A stretch of DNA of 64,000 bases, from positions 1-64,000 of the forward strand of contig JAUIAV010000001.1 of assembly GCA_030425195.1 (NCBI GenBank), read 5' to 3'. Both the position numbers and the translations under genes were made by a program. Shown in pieces: positions 16,481-26,326 of the stretch. The stretch is from Gammaproteobacteria bacterium (lineage in GTDB: Bacteria > Pseudomonadota > Gammaproteobacteria > Pseudomonadales > Azotimanducaceae). Positions within the stretch are counted from its first letter, which is position 1. Every line of letters starts with the position of its first letter. Under the pieces are notes generated by a model. The model saw nothing but the letters and a program-made list of their open reading frames with translations. It had not been told where the DNA came from and did not search any database.

Positions 16481-17017
16481 GTGGCACTGAAACCCACCAT
16501 CTTCAAGTTCGACGTGTCCCTCGCCGACCTGGACCGGGACTGCTACGAGTCTCTGTCGCTCACCGTGGCCCGGCATCCCTCCGAGACCCAGGAACGCATG
16601 ATGGTCAGGGTGCTCGCCCGCGCTCTGTTTCACCACGAACGGCTCACCTTCACACGTGGACTGTCCGAAAACGACGAGCCCGATCTCTGGCAGAAGAGCC
16701 TGGACGGGCGGATCGAACGCTGGGTCGAGGTGGGTGAACCCGCCCTGGAAAGGCTGAAGAAGGCGTCCCGCCTTGCAGAGGCGGTGGACGTGGTCAGCTT
16801 CAACACCCGATCCGAGGTCTGGTGGCGTCAGCTGGCCGGGAAGCTGCCCGAAGGTACCGCCTCGGTCTACCGCCTGGACTGGCCGGAGGTGACCGCACTC
16901 GCCGCCCTCATCGACCGGACGGCGGAACTCAGCATCACCATCAACCGCCCGTCACTGTTCGTCGCAGCCGATGCGGGACAGGTGGAGCTCGGTCTCGAGA
17001 CCCTCTGCGCGGGCTGA
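16481..17017 (+). CDS. yaeQ: YaeQ family protein
   Basis: A 178-residue YaeQ-family protein, usual length about 180. It begins ALKPTIFKFDVSLADLDR, contains LTVARHPSETQERMMVRVLA near 29 and FTRGLSENDEPDLWQKSLDG near 58, all family hallmarks. YaeQ adopts a PD-(D/E)xK nuclease-like fold and has been linked to suppression of an rfaH haemolysin defect, but its biochemical role is unclear. The start codon is GTG at 16481. It is the last gene of the surE-ychJ-yaeQ run and converges with the HMG-CoA-synthase-like gene. Confidence 0.9.
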   Translation: MALKPTIFKFDVSLADLDRDCYESLSLTVARHPSETQERMMVRVLARALFHHERLTFTRGLSENDEPDLWQKSLDGRIERWVEVGEPALERLKKASRLAEAVDVVSFNTRSEVWWRQLAGKLPEGTASVYRLDWPEVTALAALIDRTAELSITINRPSLFVAADAGQVELGLETLCAG

Positions 17018-17028
17018 CCGTCGGGGCC

Positions 17029-18501
17029 TCAGCCTACGAACCGGTAGTACTCGATGCCTTCGTCCGTGATGGGTCCTGAGCGTTCGCCCACATGAGAAAC
17101 GACGAACTCGGCGAACACTCTGCGTGGAATATCCACGTGCTCACCGGCATGCAGGCGCTCGTACTGCTCGCGGTCGAGCGCCACGGAATGCTCGAGCGCA
17201 TCCCCCATGCCGATGCGCTCTGCGGCGATTTCCCAGCCTGGAACGACCGTGCACGGGATGGCTTCCGCGGCGTCTCCGCTGCCATAGCCGATCAGCAGCA
17301 CCCGTCCGCCGGTGAGATCGACGCCGCGGTTCAGCGCATCCTCGAATCCTGCGGCGATCCACGCGGGAAGAGATGCGGTGTAGAGATTGCCGAGCTCGGC
17401 CACGAGGTCGGCGCCATAGGCGAGCTTCTCCGTCACCACTTCCCGGTAGGCGTCCGAGGAGCGCAGCGCGCGGATCACGTTCATCGCCCTTGGATAGGCC
17501 TCCAGAGCCGGCGTGGTCGGATCATCGGCGGCTTCGCCGATGGAGGGGCGGCTGCCGAGCTCCTCGACCACCCGATCCAGGGATTCGCCCGCCCGGTCGC
17601 AGTAGCCGGCCAGTTCCTCCCGATCCGCCGTCTCACCCCGCGAGAGCGCAAAGAGATAGCCGAGTGCGAGACCCGATTCCGGCATCCGCTGGTAGGGCCG
17701 ATGCATGAATATGGCTGCCAGGTCTTTCAGCCAGGTGGACGGCCGTTCGTCGGCTTTCTCGAACATGGCACCCAGGGCAGCCACGGTCGCCTCCAGATAA
17801 CAGGCGGTGGAGTACGGCCCGTTGAACACCGGAAAGTCGTTCAGATGTCCATGGTGGCCGGGTTCCGTCTGATTGAATCGTATGAACGGCTTGCGGAAAT
17901 CGGGCCCCCGGTAGTCCGAAGACTTGCCCGCCGCTGCGAGATCCACGACCATCAGGCCGGGATTCTCCTCCAGAAGCATGGCCACCGCCCCGGCGCCCTG
18001 GGTCTGCTCACCGCTGCTGCCCCGGGCATACTGGGCCAGATCCGCGCTCACCACGATGGCCTGATTGCCCGCCCCGTCGGTGGCCAGGTAGCGGACGGCG
18101 CCCTTCATGGCATACACCCCCCCCAGACAGGCATGCTTGAACTCGGGGACTTCGCAGGTCCTGGGGAGCGTCGCCAGTCCGAGCGCGCGCAGCGCGTCGT
18201 TGACCATGCCTTTCAGAATGACGGCACCTGCCGCATTGTCCGTGCTCGATTCCGTGCCGAAGCCGAGATAGGTCACCCGGGAGGGATCGATGCCGTAGTT
18301 CTGAATGAGGCGCAGCACGGCGGTCGCCGCCAGCGTGTAGACACTCTGCTCGGATCCGCGCATGCGGAAGCTGCGCCCGACGACCGCCCGGATCTTCTCC
18401 GGGTTGTTGCCCGTCCATTCGGACCATTGTTCCAGACACACACGATAGGGAGGCACATAGGCCGCCAGACCGCTGATACCTATGCTGGGGCGTTCACTCA
18501 C
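17029..18501 (-). CDS. Hydroxymethylglutaryl-CoA synthase family / KAS III-like condensing enzyme
   Basis: A 490-residue thiolase-fold enzyme. The nucleophile Cys lies in EFKHACLGGVYAMKGA near 122, and GQTEP-like and HGHLNDFPVF segments near 225-235 resemble HMG-CoA synthases. It could form HMG-CoA or another branched beta-hydroxy acyl-CoA by Claisen/aldol condensation. The length is above a typical bacterial HMG-CoA synthase (about 390), the extra lying mostly in the C-terminal half. It is divergent from a P450 gene. No mevalonate pathway genes are nearby, so a role in HMG-CoA isoprenoid synthesis is not supported by context. Confidence 0.75.
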   Translation of the reverse strand: MSERPSIGISGLAAYVPPYRVCLEQWSEWTGNNPEKIRAVVGRSFRMRGSEQSVYTLAATAVLRLIQNYGIDPSRVTYLGFGTESSTDNAAGAVILKGMVNDALRALGLATLPRTCEVPEFKHACLGGVYAMKGAVRYLATDGAGNQAIVVSADLAQYARGSSGEQTQGAGAVAMLLEENPGLMVVDLAAAGKSSDYRGPDFRKPFIRFNQTEPGHHGHLNDFPVFNGPYSTACYLEATVAALGAMFEKADERPSTWLKDLAAIFMHRPYQRMPESGLALGYLFALSRGETADREELAGYCDRAGESLDRVVEELGSRPSIGEAADDPTTPALEAYPRAMNVIRALRSSDAYREVVTEKLAYGADLVAELGNLYTASLPAWIAAGFEDALNRGVDLTGGRVLLIGYGSGDAAEAIPCTVVPGWEIAAERIGMGDALEHSVALDREQYERLHAGEHVDIPRRVFAEFVVSHVGERSGPITDEGIEYYRFVG

Positions 18502-18595
18502 TCAGGCAATCCGTTTCCTCGGCGCTGCCGAGTCTACCTCGACCCTCCCGCCTATGCGATAGTGGCTGCCGGACGCCGGGACTGAGGAGGCAGGG

Positions 18596-19738
18596 TTGAA
18601 GTTTCTGGAACCAACGCTGATTGCGGACCCCTACCCTACCTATGCCCGCTGGCAGTCGGATCATCCCGTTTTCCGGGCCGAAGACACCGGGCAATGGGTG
18701 CTCACCCGCTACGACGACGTCCGCTCGGTGCTCAAGAGCTCTGCCGACTACTCGTCGAAAGCCATGGGTGAACAGGGCCCTTCTCTGCCGCTGCTCACCG
18801 ACGACCCACCCAAGCACACCCAGCTGCGGGCCCTGGTGGACAGGGCATTCACCATGCGGATGCTCAGGCAGATGGAGGCATGGGCAGAGACGCTGGCCGA
18901 CGGCATGGTCGCCGCGCTGCCGGCCGGCACGCCGGTAGACATCGTCCAGACGCTCACCATCCCGCTGCCGGTGGCCGTCATCTCCCGGATGATGGGCATT
19001 CCGGCCGAGCGCAGAGACGACTTCAAGCGCTGGTCGGACGCACTGACGGGAACGCTCGCCGGGGCTTCTCTCGAGGACCGGCAGCAGGATGTGCTGGAGA
19101 TGGCGACCTTTTTCCAGACGCTCATCCCCAGTCGCCGGGAAGCCCCCGGGGACGATCTGGTCAGCCGTGTGGTGAACGCGGATATCGACGGCGAACGCCT
19201 GTCAGACGCCGAGATCGTGGGCTTCTGCATCCTGCTGCTGATCGCCGGCAACGAGACCACCACCAACCTGCTCGGCAACCTCTTCAACATTGCCGCTGAT
19301 CGGCCCGACGTCTGGGCCGACATGCGGCAGGACCCCGGCCGCATCGACGCTGCGGTGGAGGAAACGCTCCGGTTCGATGCGCCCGTGCAGTTCCTGATGA
19401 GAAAGGCGACCCGACCCATGCAGTACTACGGTCAGCAGATCGCTCCCGGAGAAAACGTGACCGTGGTGATGGCCGCGGCCAACCGCGACCCCGACGTCTA
19501 CGACGCGCCGGACGAGTTCCGCCTGGACCGGACGAGAAACCGTCACCACAGCTTTGGCTTCGGCGTCCATTTCTGTCTCGGCGCGCCGCTGGCCAGGATG
19601 GAGGCCCGGCTGGTACTGAAGGCGCTGACACAGCGGTTCTCCCGGCTCGAGCGCCCCGCGGCAGCGCCCGGTGCGGATGAGCGGGTGCCTTCCGCTCTGC
19701 TGCGCGGCTTCCATCATCTCTGGCTGACCCTGTCCTGA
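18596..19738 (+). CDS. Cytochrome P450
   Basis: A 380-residue soluble bacterial P450. The oxygen-activation helix is LLIAGNETTTNLLGN near 213-227, the ExxR motif is EETLR near 260, and the haem loop FGFGVHFCLGAPLAR near 322-336 holds the proximal Cys. It starts at a TTG, chosen because GAGGAGG lies just upstream and no ATG fits. It is a class I enzyme needing ferredoxin and reductase, which are not adjacent. Substrate unknown. A strong hairpin follows the stop. Confidence 0.9.
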   Translation: MKFLEPTLIADPYPTYARWQSDHPVFRAEDTGQWVLTRYDDVRSVLKSSADYSSKAMGEQGPSLPLLTDDPPKHTQLRALVDRAFTMRMLRQMEAWAETLADGMVAALPAGTPVDIVQTLTIPLPVAVISRMMGIPAERRDDFKRWSDALTGTLAGASLEDRQQDVLEMATFFQTLIPSRREAPGDDLVSRVVNADIDGERLSDAEIVGFCILLLIAGNETTTNLLGNLFNIAADRPDVWADMRQDPGRIDAAVEETLRFDAPVQFLMRKATRPMQYYGQQIAPGENVTVVMAAANRDPDVYDAPDEFRLDRTRNRHHSFGFGVHFCLGAPLARMEARLVLKALTQRFSRLERPAAAPGADERVPSALLRGFHHLWLTLS

Positions 19739-19739
19739 G

Positions 19740-19763
19740 CTCCTGACAAGAGCCTGTCAGGAG
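19740..19763. terminator. Perfect 9-base-pair hairpin after the P450 gene
   Basis: CTCCTGACA and TGTCAGGAG pair perfectly around a 6-base loop, starting one base after the P450 stop. No T-run follows on either strand. It is likely a terminator-like or 3'-end-protecting hairpin. Confidence 0.5.
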
Positions 19764-19808
19764 GCAGGTGCTAAGGTACTTCCCCCAACTCAACATGAGG
19801 AGAGAGAC

Positions 19809-20189
19809 ATGGGCGTGATGGAAGTCGGTCAGAAGATGGTCGAGATGGTCAATCAGGGGCGGGAAGGCGAAGCGGCCTTTGTCCGGGAGTACTATGCGAG
19901 CGACATCATCAGCATCGAAGGCGGCGACATGTCGGAAGACATGCCGGCGCGGATCGAAGGTGTCGAAGCCGTAAAGGGCAAGCACGACTGGTGGTATGCC
20001 AACAACGAGGTGCACGGCACCCACGCGGAAGGTCCGTTCATCGGTCACCGCGACGATCAGTTCGCCATCCGCTTCGTACTGGATGCCACGCCGAAAGGCG
20101 GCGAGCGGAACCAGATGACCGAGGTGGGTCTGTTCACGGTCAAGGACGACCGGATCGTGCAGGAGGAATATCTCTACCTGATGGGTTAG
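19809..20189 (+). CDS. SnoaL-like / NTF2-fold protein
   Basis: A 126-residue single-domain protein with the NTF2/SnoaL pattern: N-terminal helix (GQKMVEMVNQGREGEAAFV), a strand pair ending EGGDMSEDMPARIEGVEAVKG, and C-terminal strands finishing DRIVQEEYLYLMG. Such proteins are often small isomerases, cyclases or hydrolases, or scaffolds without catalysis. A good ribosome site (GAGGAGAG) precedes the ATG. Neighbours are a P450 and a disrupted desaturase. No specific role can be read. Confidence 0.75.
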   Translation: MGVMEVGQKMVEMVNQGREGEAAFVREYYASDIISIEGGDMSEDMPARIEGVEAVKGKHDWWYANNEVHGTHAEGPFIGHRDDQFAIRFVLDATPKGGERNQMTEVGLFTVKDDRIVQEEYLYLMG

Positions 20190-20317
20190 GCCCCTTTCCG
20201 ACCCGGGTTGCGACGAACAGCACAGCAATTTGCTCCGAAGACGGCGATTGTCTGGGCCAAACCCGGGCCGCGAGATGGTAGGATGCGCCCTGACAAACAC
20301 CCCAGCACGGATTCCGG

Positions 20318-21458
20318 ATGGTCGTGGAAAGACAAGAATCAGAAAAAATACAGCACAATCAAATAGTTAACTCCGAAAAGCCACCCCTGCTCTGGGTCCA
20401 GGCAAGCGTGTTCGCCATCACTTTTCTGGTGGCTGCCGTCGGCGTGCCCTGGTACGCACTGACCGTGGGTTTCGAGCCATCGGCGATCATCGCCTTCGTG
20501 CTCTTCATTTTTGCCACGGGCATCTCCATCACCGCCGGTTATCACCGGCTCTGGTCCCACAACGCCTACAAGGCGCACTGGTCCCTCAGGTTGTTCTTCG
20601 CTCTGTTCGGTGCGGCGACGGTCCAGAACAGTATTCTGAGCTGGTGCACGGGCCATCGCCGGCATCATCGCTATGTGGACGACAACGACCGTGATCCGTA
20701 CAGCGCCCGCCGCGGTTTCTGGTTTTCGCACATGGGCTGGATGCTGCGGAACTGGCCGAGCGGCAGTGATGTGGCAGGAAAAGCACTACGTCACCATCAC
20801 CTGGATCATGAATCTGGCGCCGCCGCTGCTGGTCGGCTATTTCACCGGCGACTATCTGGCAAACCTCCTGCTCATGGGGTTTGCCCGGCTGGTGATCACC
20901 CATCACACCACGTTCTTCATCAACTCCCTCGCCCACTACTGGGGACGTCAGCCCTTCAGTGATCAGAACACGGCGCGGGACAACGGTGTTCTGGCACTCT
21001 TCACCCATGGCGAGGGCTATCACAACTTCCATCACCACTTTCAGACCGACTACCGCAACGGCATCCGCTGGTTCGACTACGACCCGACCAAGTGGCTGAT
21101 CAGGGCCTGCTCATGGGTCGGTCTCACCTGGGACCTCAAGCAGGTACCCCGCTTCAAGATCCGTGAGGCTCAGGTCGCCATGCAGCTGCGCCGGGCGGAG
21201 GCTCAACTGGAGAAGACCCACGATTCCGAGAAGTGGCGGGCTCTTCTCGAGCAGGAAATGGAAGCCTTCAGACACTGCCTGGAACAGTGGAAGACCCTCC
21301 GCCGGGAATCCTTCGAGGAAACCAAGGAGCGCCTGGCTGCCACCCGCCGGGATCTGGCGCTGTCTGCCAACGAGCATGTGAAGGCGCTCGAGCGGAAGCT
21401 CAAGGCACAGCTCGACCGGCTCGACTCACTGCAGCTGCAGATGGCGGCCATCGCCTGA
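20318..21458 (+). pseudogene. Delta-9 acyl-CoA/fatty acid desaturase, frameshifted
   Basis: Two open frames together make one desaturase. From 20318 the first reads four membrane spans with His boxes HRLWSH and HRRHHR, to MLRNWPSGSD near 20774. The second then continues from VMWQEKHY near 20770 with HNFHHHF and a coiled-coil C terminus of about 100 residues. Related enzymes have about 15 more residues between these points. The data fit an internal deletion of 3n+2 bases (about 47) that shifts the frame. The gene is therefore probably inactive, unless the deletion is an assembly artefact. Confidence 0.8.
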
Positions 21459-21463
21459 CCCGG

Positions 21464-22636
21464 TCAGGCAGGACGTAACGAGCCCAGATACGGGTTCAGA
21501 AACAGACCGTCCGGGTCGATCCGGTCCCGGACCGACCACCAGTCCTCCCACTTCGGGTGCCGGCGCGCCAGCTGCTCACCATCCAGATAGTGCACCTTTC
21601 CCCAGTGGGGGCGCCCGTCGAAGCCCAGGAAGATCTCTTCGCAGGCCCTGTAGTAAGGCGCGTCGTCCTCCCCGAGCGGCAGGTGCACGGATATCGTGAC
21701 GATGTCCTGCCCGAAGGCCGTCGATAACCAGACGTCGTCCGCTGCAACGGTCCGGAACTCCACCGGCCACTGAACCTCCGTGAACTCGGTGCGCAAGAGC
21801 CGTGCAACGGCCTCCAGCGCGGCACGACCCCGGGCTCGGGGCACGCTGTACTCCATCTCAGTGTGCGGTACAGGCCGGTGGCTGGGCAGCACCTCGTGGC
21901 TCCAGGCACACCGCTCGCCTTCCTGAGCGAGAGGATAGACCGGGTCCTGGTCGGTCTCGTTGATGATCTTGACCCGCGCGGAATCCGCCTGGGGATACCA
22001 GAAGAACTCGTAGTGGCGGTTTTGTGCGATGCCGGCATCGATGCCGTCCAGCACTTCCTCGAGCGGTGCGTTCCAGCTCTCCTCTTTCAGGCGGTAGCGG
22101 GGCAGCAGTGCGATCTCCAGCTGTGTGAGCACGCCGAACGCACCCAGATGCAGGCGCGCGGCCTGCCAGAGCGGATCCCCCTCCCGCGCCTCGACGACAT
22201 CGCCCCCGGCGTCCACCAGCCGCAGACCGGTGACCGCTGCGGAGAAATTCTTCAGGTCTCTGCCGGTCCCGTGGGTACCGGTGGCCGTGACGCCGGCGAT
22301 GGTCTGCTGATCGATGTCACCCTGGTTGGCGAATCCGAGCCCGTGCGTGTTGAGCGCATTGCCGAGCGCGAAGATCCGGGAACCACCCCATACCGTCGCC
22401 CGGCATCCGTCGGGGTCGGCGCTCACCACACCCGCCAGCCCCTGTATGTCGAGGATCGCCTGATCGTCGTTGGCCACCAGGGGCGCATGGCTGTGCGCAG
22501 CACCGGCCGTTCTGATCGAGCGTCCGCTGTGACGCGCCGCGCGGACAAGCGCGCGCACGTCCGCTTCGCTGCGAGCGAAATGCAGTTGCGCAGGCCGGCT
22601 CTCGAGCTTGCCGGACCAGTTGTGCCATCTGGGCAT
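21464..22636 (-). CDS. FAD-binding sugar-1,4-lactone oxidase (gulonolactone/arabinonolactone oxidase family)
   Basis: A 390-residue flavoprotein of the VAO family. The N-terminal PP-loop region contains RTAGAAHSHAPLVANDD near 43, and ATGTHGTGRDL near 118 is the second FAD-binding segment. The C terminus HWGKVHYL ... FLNPYL is typical of the ALO/GULO domain. It would oxidise a sugar lactone or polyol with oxygen or a cytochrome as acceptor. It lies immediately downstream of acnB on the same strand, 9 bases after its stop, so cotranscription is likely. Confidence 0.85.
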   Translation of the reverse strand: MPRWHNWSGKLESRPAQLHFARSEADVRALVRAARHSGRSIRTAGAAHSHAPLVANDDQAILDIQGLAGVVSADPDGCRATVWGGSRIFALGNALNTHGLGFANQGDIDQQTIAGVTATGTHGTGRDLKNFSAAVTGLRLVDAGGDVVEAREGDPLWQAARLHLGAFGVLTQLEIALLPRYRLKEESWNAPLEEVLDGIDAGIAQNRHYEFFWYPQADSARVKIINETDQDPVYPLAQEGERCAWSHEVLPSHRPVPHTEMEYSVPRARGRAALEAVARLLRTEFTEVQWPVEFRTVAADDVWLSTAFGQDIVTISVHLPLGEDDAPYYRACEEIFLGFDGRPHWGKVHYLDGEQLARRHPKWEDWWSVRDRIDPDGLFLNPYLGSLRPA

Positions 22637-22645
22637 GCGGGACCG

Positions 22646-25243
22646 TCAGGCCTGGACCACGATTTCCCTGGCAAGCGAACGTCCCCGGTCCGCCGCTTCG
22701 AGAAACTCCGGCACCTGATCGAAGTTCAGGTAGTCGTAGATCTCAGGCGCCATGGAATCGATCTTCGTGGCGAACTCGAGATATTCCCCGGGCGTCGGCA
22801 GCTTGCCGAGCACGGCCGCAATTGCCGCCAGCTCCGCCGAGGCCAGGAACACGTTGGCACCCTGACCCAGCCGGTTCGGGAAGTTCCGCGTGGACGTGGA
22901 GACACAGGTGGAACCTGCCTGAATGCGGGCCTGGTTGCCCATGCAGAGACTGCAGCCCGGCATCTCTGTTCTGGCCCCCGCCTGGGCATAGATGTTGAAG
23001 TAGCCCTCCTCCATCAGCTGGTGCTCGTCCATCTTGGTCGGCGGCGCGATCCAGAGCCGGGTCGGAATCACGGTACCCGCCGCTTCGAGCAGCTTGCCCG
23101 CGGCGCGGAAGTGACCGATGTTGGTCATGCAGGAACCGATGAAGACCTCGTCGATCTGAGTACCAGCCACTTCGGAAAGCGGCTTCACGTCGTCCGGATC
23201 ATTCGGGCACGCCAGCAGCGGCTCCCTGATCTGTGACATGTTGATTTCAATGACCTCCGCGTATTCCGCGTTCTCGTCCGCGCGCAGCAGAGTCGGATTC
23301 TCGAGCCAGGCCTCCATGGCCTGAGCCCGTCGCTCGAGCGTTCTGACGTCCCCGTACCCGTTGGCGATCATCCAGCGCAGCATGACCACGTTGGAGCGCA
23401 GATACTCCGCCACGGAGTCCTCGGACAGGGCAATGGTACATCCACCGGCGGACCGCTCAGCGGACGCATCGGACAGCTCGAATGCCTGCTCCACGGTGAG
23501 ATCCGGAAGCCCTTCGATTTCCAGGATCCGACCGTTGTAGACGTTTTTCTTGCCTTCCTTCGCCACGGTCAGCAGCCCGCGCTGGATGGCCGCATAGGGA
23601 ATGGCGTTCACCAGGTCACGGAGCGTGATACCCGGCTGCATTTCGCCGGTGAAACGCACGAGGACGGATTCCGGCATGTCGAGAGGGATCACCCCGAGCG
23701 CCGCACCGAATGCCACCAGGCCGGATCCGGCCGGAAAGGATATCCCCAGCGGGAACCGGGTGTGCGAGTCTCCCCCCGTGCCCACCTGGTCCGGCAGCAG
23801 CATGCGGTTCAGCCAGCTGTGGATGATGCCGTCTCCCGGGCGCAGCGAAACCCCGCCCCGGTTCTGAATGAAGTCCGGCAGCGTGTGCTGAGTCTCGATG
23901 TCCACCGGCTTCGGATAGGCGGCCGTGTGGCAGAAGCTCTGCATGACCAGATCGGCGGAGAAACCGAGGCAGGCCAGCTCCTTGAGCTCGTCCCGGGTCA
24001 TGGGACCGGTGGTGTCCTGAGAACCTACGGTGCCCATCCGGGGCTCACAGTAGGTGCCGGGACGGATGCCCTCGCCTTCCTGCAGTCCGCAGGCACGGCC
24101 GACGATCTTCTGAGCCAGGGTGAAGCCCGCATCGCTTTCCCGGGGATTTTCCGGTCGGCGGAACACGTCGGTCGGTCCCAGGCCCAGGGTTTCCCGGGCC
24201 CGCTCCGTCAGGCTCCGGCCGATGATCAGGGGAATCCGGCCGCCGGCTTTGACCTCGTCCAGGATCACGTCCGTCTTCAGCTCGAATTCCGAGATCAGCT
24301 CGCCCGCTTCGTTCTCGATCCGGCCTTCGTAGGGCTTCAGCACGATCACGTCGCCCATGTCGAGTCCCGTCACGTCTGCTTCGATGGGCAACGCACCGGA
24401 GTCCTCCAGGGTGTTGAAGAAGATGGGCGCGATCTTACCGCCGAGCACCACACCACCCTGACGCTTGTTCGGCACGTAGGGAATGTCGTCGCCCATGGTC
24501 CAGAGCACGGAATTGGTCGCGCTCTTCCGGGACGAGCCCGTGCCCACCACGTCACCCACATAGGCGACACCATTGCCCTTGTTCTTCAGGGCTTCGATCT
24601 GCTCGATGGCGTTGGTGATGCCTTCTCGCGGGTTCTTCAGCATGGCCAGGGAGTGCAGGGGAATGTCCGGCCGCGACCAGGCATCCTGTGCCGGCGACAG
24701 GTCGTCCGTGTTCGTTTCGCCCGTCACCTTGAAGACGGTGAGCCGGATGGATTCCGGCAGGGCTTCTTTCTCCTCGAACCATTCGGCATCCGCCCAGGAC
24801 TGCAGGACCGCCTGGGCGTGGGGATTGCCATTCTTCGCCTTTTCAGACACATCGTGGAAGGCGTCGAACATGAGCAGCGTGCCTTTCAGCTCTTCCGCCG
24901 CCTTCTCGCCGAACGCCGTATCGTCCAGGAGCTCGACCAGCGGCATGATGTTGTAGCCGCCGAGCATGGTCCCCAGGAGCTCGATGGCCCGACCCCGGTC
25001 GATCAGTCCGCACGAAGTCTCACCCTTGGCCACGTCCGCCAGGAAAGCCGCCTTCACATAGGCTGCGTCATCCACTCCGGGCGGTACGCGCTCGGTGAGC
25101 AGGTTCAGAAGAAAAGCTTCCTCGCCGGCCGGCGGCGATTTCAGCAGGTCGACGAGCTGGGTGACCTGCTCGGCATTGAGCGGCAGGGGGGGAATGCCCT
25201 GCTCCGCGCGTTCGGCAGCGTGTTGTCGATAGGCTTCAAGCAT
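22646..25243 (-). CDS. acnB: Bifunctional aconitate hydratase 2 / 2-methylisocitrate dehydratase
   Basis: TCA-cycle [4Fe-4S] enzyme interconverting citrate and isocitrate. The 865-residue length equals E. coli AcnB. The N-terminal HEAT-like domain starts [20 protein letters not shown]. Later segments include [29 protein letters not shown] near 415, and the cluster-binding cysteines in [10 protein letters not shown] and [10 protein letters not shown] near 770. The sequence appears intact. It is divergent from a LysR regulator with a large inverted repeat between them, suggesting local control. Confidence 0.97.
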   Translation of the reverse strand: MLEAYRQHAAERAEQGIPPLPLNAEQVTQLVDLLKSPPAGEEAFLLNLLTERVPPGVDDAAYVKAAFLADVAKGETSCGLIDRGRAIELLGTMLGGYNIMPLVELLDDTAFGEKAAEELKGTLLMFDAFHDVSEKAKNGNPHAQAVLQSWADAEWFEEKEALPESIRLTVFKVTGETNTDDLSPAQDAWSRPDIPLHSLAMLKNPREGITNAIEQIEALKNKGNGVAYVGDVVGTGSSRKSATNSVLWTMGDDIPYVPNKRQGGVVLGGKIAPIFFNTLEDSGALPIEADVTGLDMGDVIVLKPYEGRIENEAGELISEFELKTDVILDEVKAGGRIPLIIGRSLTERARETLGLGPTDVFRRPENPRESDAGFTLAQKIVGRACGLQEGEGIRPGTYCEPRMGTVGSQDTTGPMTRDELKELACLGFSADLVMQSFCHTAAYPKPVDIETQHTLPDFIQNRGGVSLRPGDGIIHSWLNRMLLPDQVGTGGDSHTRFPLGISFPAGSGLVAFGAALGVIPLDMPESVLVRFTGEMQPGITLRDLVNAIPYAAIQRGLLTVAKEGKKNVYNGRILEIEGLPDLTVEQAFELSDASAERSAGGCTIALSEDSVAEYLRSNVVMLRWMIANGYGDVRTLERRAQAMEAWLENPTLLRADENAEYAEVIEINMSQIREPLLACPNDPDDVKPLSEVAGTQIDEVFIGSCMTNIGHFRAAGKLLEAAGTVIPTRLWIAPPTKMDEHQLMEEGYFNIYAQAGARTEMPGCSLCMGNQARIQAGSTCVSTSTRNFPNRLGQGANVFLASAELAAIAAVLGKLPTPGEYLEFATKIDSMAPEIYDYLNFDQVPEFLEAADRGRSLAREIVVQA

Positions 25244-25369
25244 GATGACCTCTGATCGGTGGCAGTCTTTGTCGAGTGCCGGATGCGTCGGCGCACAGCA
25301 CCGCAGGACCCGTTGCCGGGGCCCGCATCCGGGGGGTTACCGTGATTGCCGGGCAATGTAGCAGAGGCC

Positions 25370-25403
25370 TATACATGCGTAAAATGGATACTTTGCATGT
25401 ATA
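25370..25403. promoter_or_regulatory. Long inverted repeat between acnB and the LysR gene
   Basis: TATACATGC and GCATGTATA are perfect 9-base arms 16 bases apart. The repeat lies in the AT-rich part of the acnB-lysR intergenic region, about 50 bases before the LysR start. It fits an autoregulatory LysR-family operator, although the spacing is longer than the common T-N11-A box. Confidence 0.6.
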
Positions 25404-25450
25404 TCATGTTATTTTTTTATATTCTCAGTCAGTCTGAACGGGAGGCCACG

Positions 25451-26323
25451 TTGGATCTCAGTCTGCTCCGTTCGCTGGTCACCGTGGCCGATGCGGGCGC
25501 CATAACCGAAGCCGCCGGGCGGCTGGGACTGACCCAGCCTGCGCTCACCCGGCGGATCCAGCAGCTCGAGGCCGAATTCGGCGTCGAGCTCCTGAGCCGA
25601 AGCCGTAAAGGGGCCGAGCTGACCGAGCTCGGCCGCCTGGTGGAACGGGAAGCCCGGCTGCTGATTGACCGCTATGACGCGCTGAAGCAGGAAGTGGCCA
25701 GTCATTCCAGCGTGGAGAGCGGCACCGTGCGCATCGGTGGCGGTGCCACAGCGGTCTCCTTCCTGCTCCCGAATGCCATCGCGGACTATCAGCGGGAGTT
25801 TCCACGCGTCCACTTCCACGTCCGGGAGGCCAGCAGCAGCGAGATCGCCAGTGACGTGGCGGACGGTCATCTGGAACTCGGACTGGTCACCCAGCCGGTG
25901 CGTACCGCCGGGCTGAAGATCGAGCCGCTGCTCGATGACCGGATCGTGCTGGTGGCTGCCGCCGACAATCCCCTTGCCCGCTCGGCAACGGTACCGGTGG
26001 AAAGTCTGGATGGTAGAAACTTCGTGGGGTTCGAGGGTGGCAGCGCCATCCGCCAGATCGTCGATGCAAGCCTCAGAGAAGCGGGTGTGGCCATCAACGT
26101 GATCATGGAGCTGCGTTCGATTCCCGCCATCCTCCGGATGGTGGCCACCACCGACAGTCTGGCTTTCGTCTCCCAGCTTGGCGTGCAGGGCCAGGCGCTG
26201 GTCCGGGAAGTGCCCGTGGAGCGCCTCACCATCACCCGGCGCCTGGGACTGGCCACGAGACGGGGGCACGCGCTCTCTCCCGCCGCAGACCGATTTGCCC
26301 GCCGACTGCTGACGGGACGCTGA
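25451..26323 (+). CDS. LysR-family transcriptional regulator
   Basis: A 290-residue LTTR. The winged HTH occupies residues 1-60 (LRSLVTVADAGAITEAAGRLGLTQPALTRRIQQLE) and the effector-binding domain follows from about 90 (GTVRIGGGATAVSF). The TTG at 25451 is chosen because GGGAGG stands 6 bases upstream and the HTH starts at once. A longer frame upstream would add residues outside the family pattern. It is divergent from acnB and probably controls acnB/the lactone oxidase or itself. Effector unknown. Confidence 0.85.
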   Translation: MDLSLLRSLVTVADAGAITEAAGRLGLTQPALTRRIQQLEAEFGVELLSRSRKGAELTELGRLVEREARLLIDRYDALKQEVASHSSVESGTVRIGGGATAVSFLLPNAIADYQREFPRVHFHVREASSSEIASDVADGHLELGLVTQPVRTAGLKIEPLLDDRIVLVAAADNPLARSATVPVESLDGRNFVGFEGGSAIRQIVDASLREAGVAINVIMELRSIPAILRMVATTDSLAFVSQLGVQGQALVREVPVERLTITRRLGLATRRGHALSPAADRFARRLLTGR

Positions 26324-26326
26324 GGT

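Noticed and set aside
17092-18585. Long open frame (497 codons) on the plus strand
   Set aside because: It lies wholly antisense to the HMG-CoA-synthase-like gene and its product lacks any recognisable motif; GC-rich codon bias opens such antisense frames.
20202-20267. 8-base inverted arms (CCCGGGTT/AACCCGGG) 50 bases apart before the desaturase
   Set aside because: The gap is too long for an operator and no insertion or duplication accompanies it; likely chance in GC-rich DNA.
23762-25255. Long open frame antisense to acnB
   Set aside because: AcnB is unmistakable on the minus strand; the antisense product shows no family.
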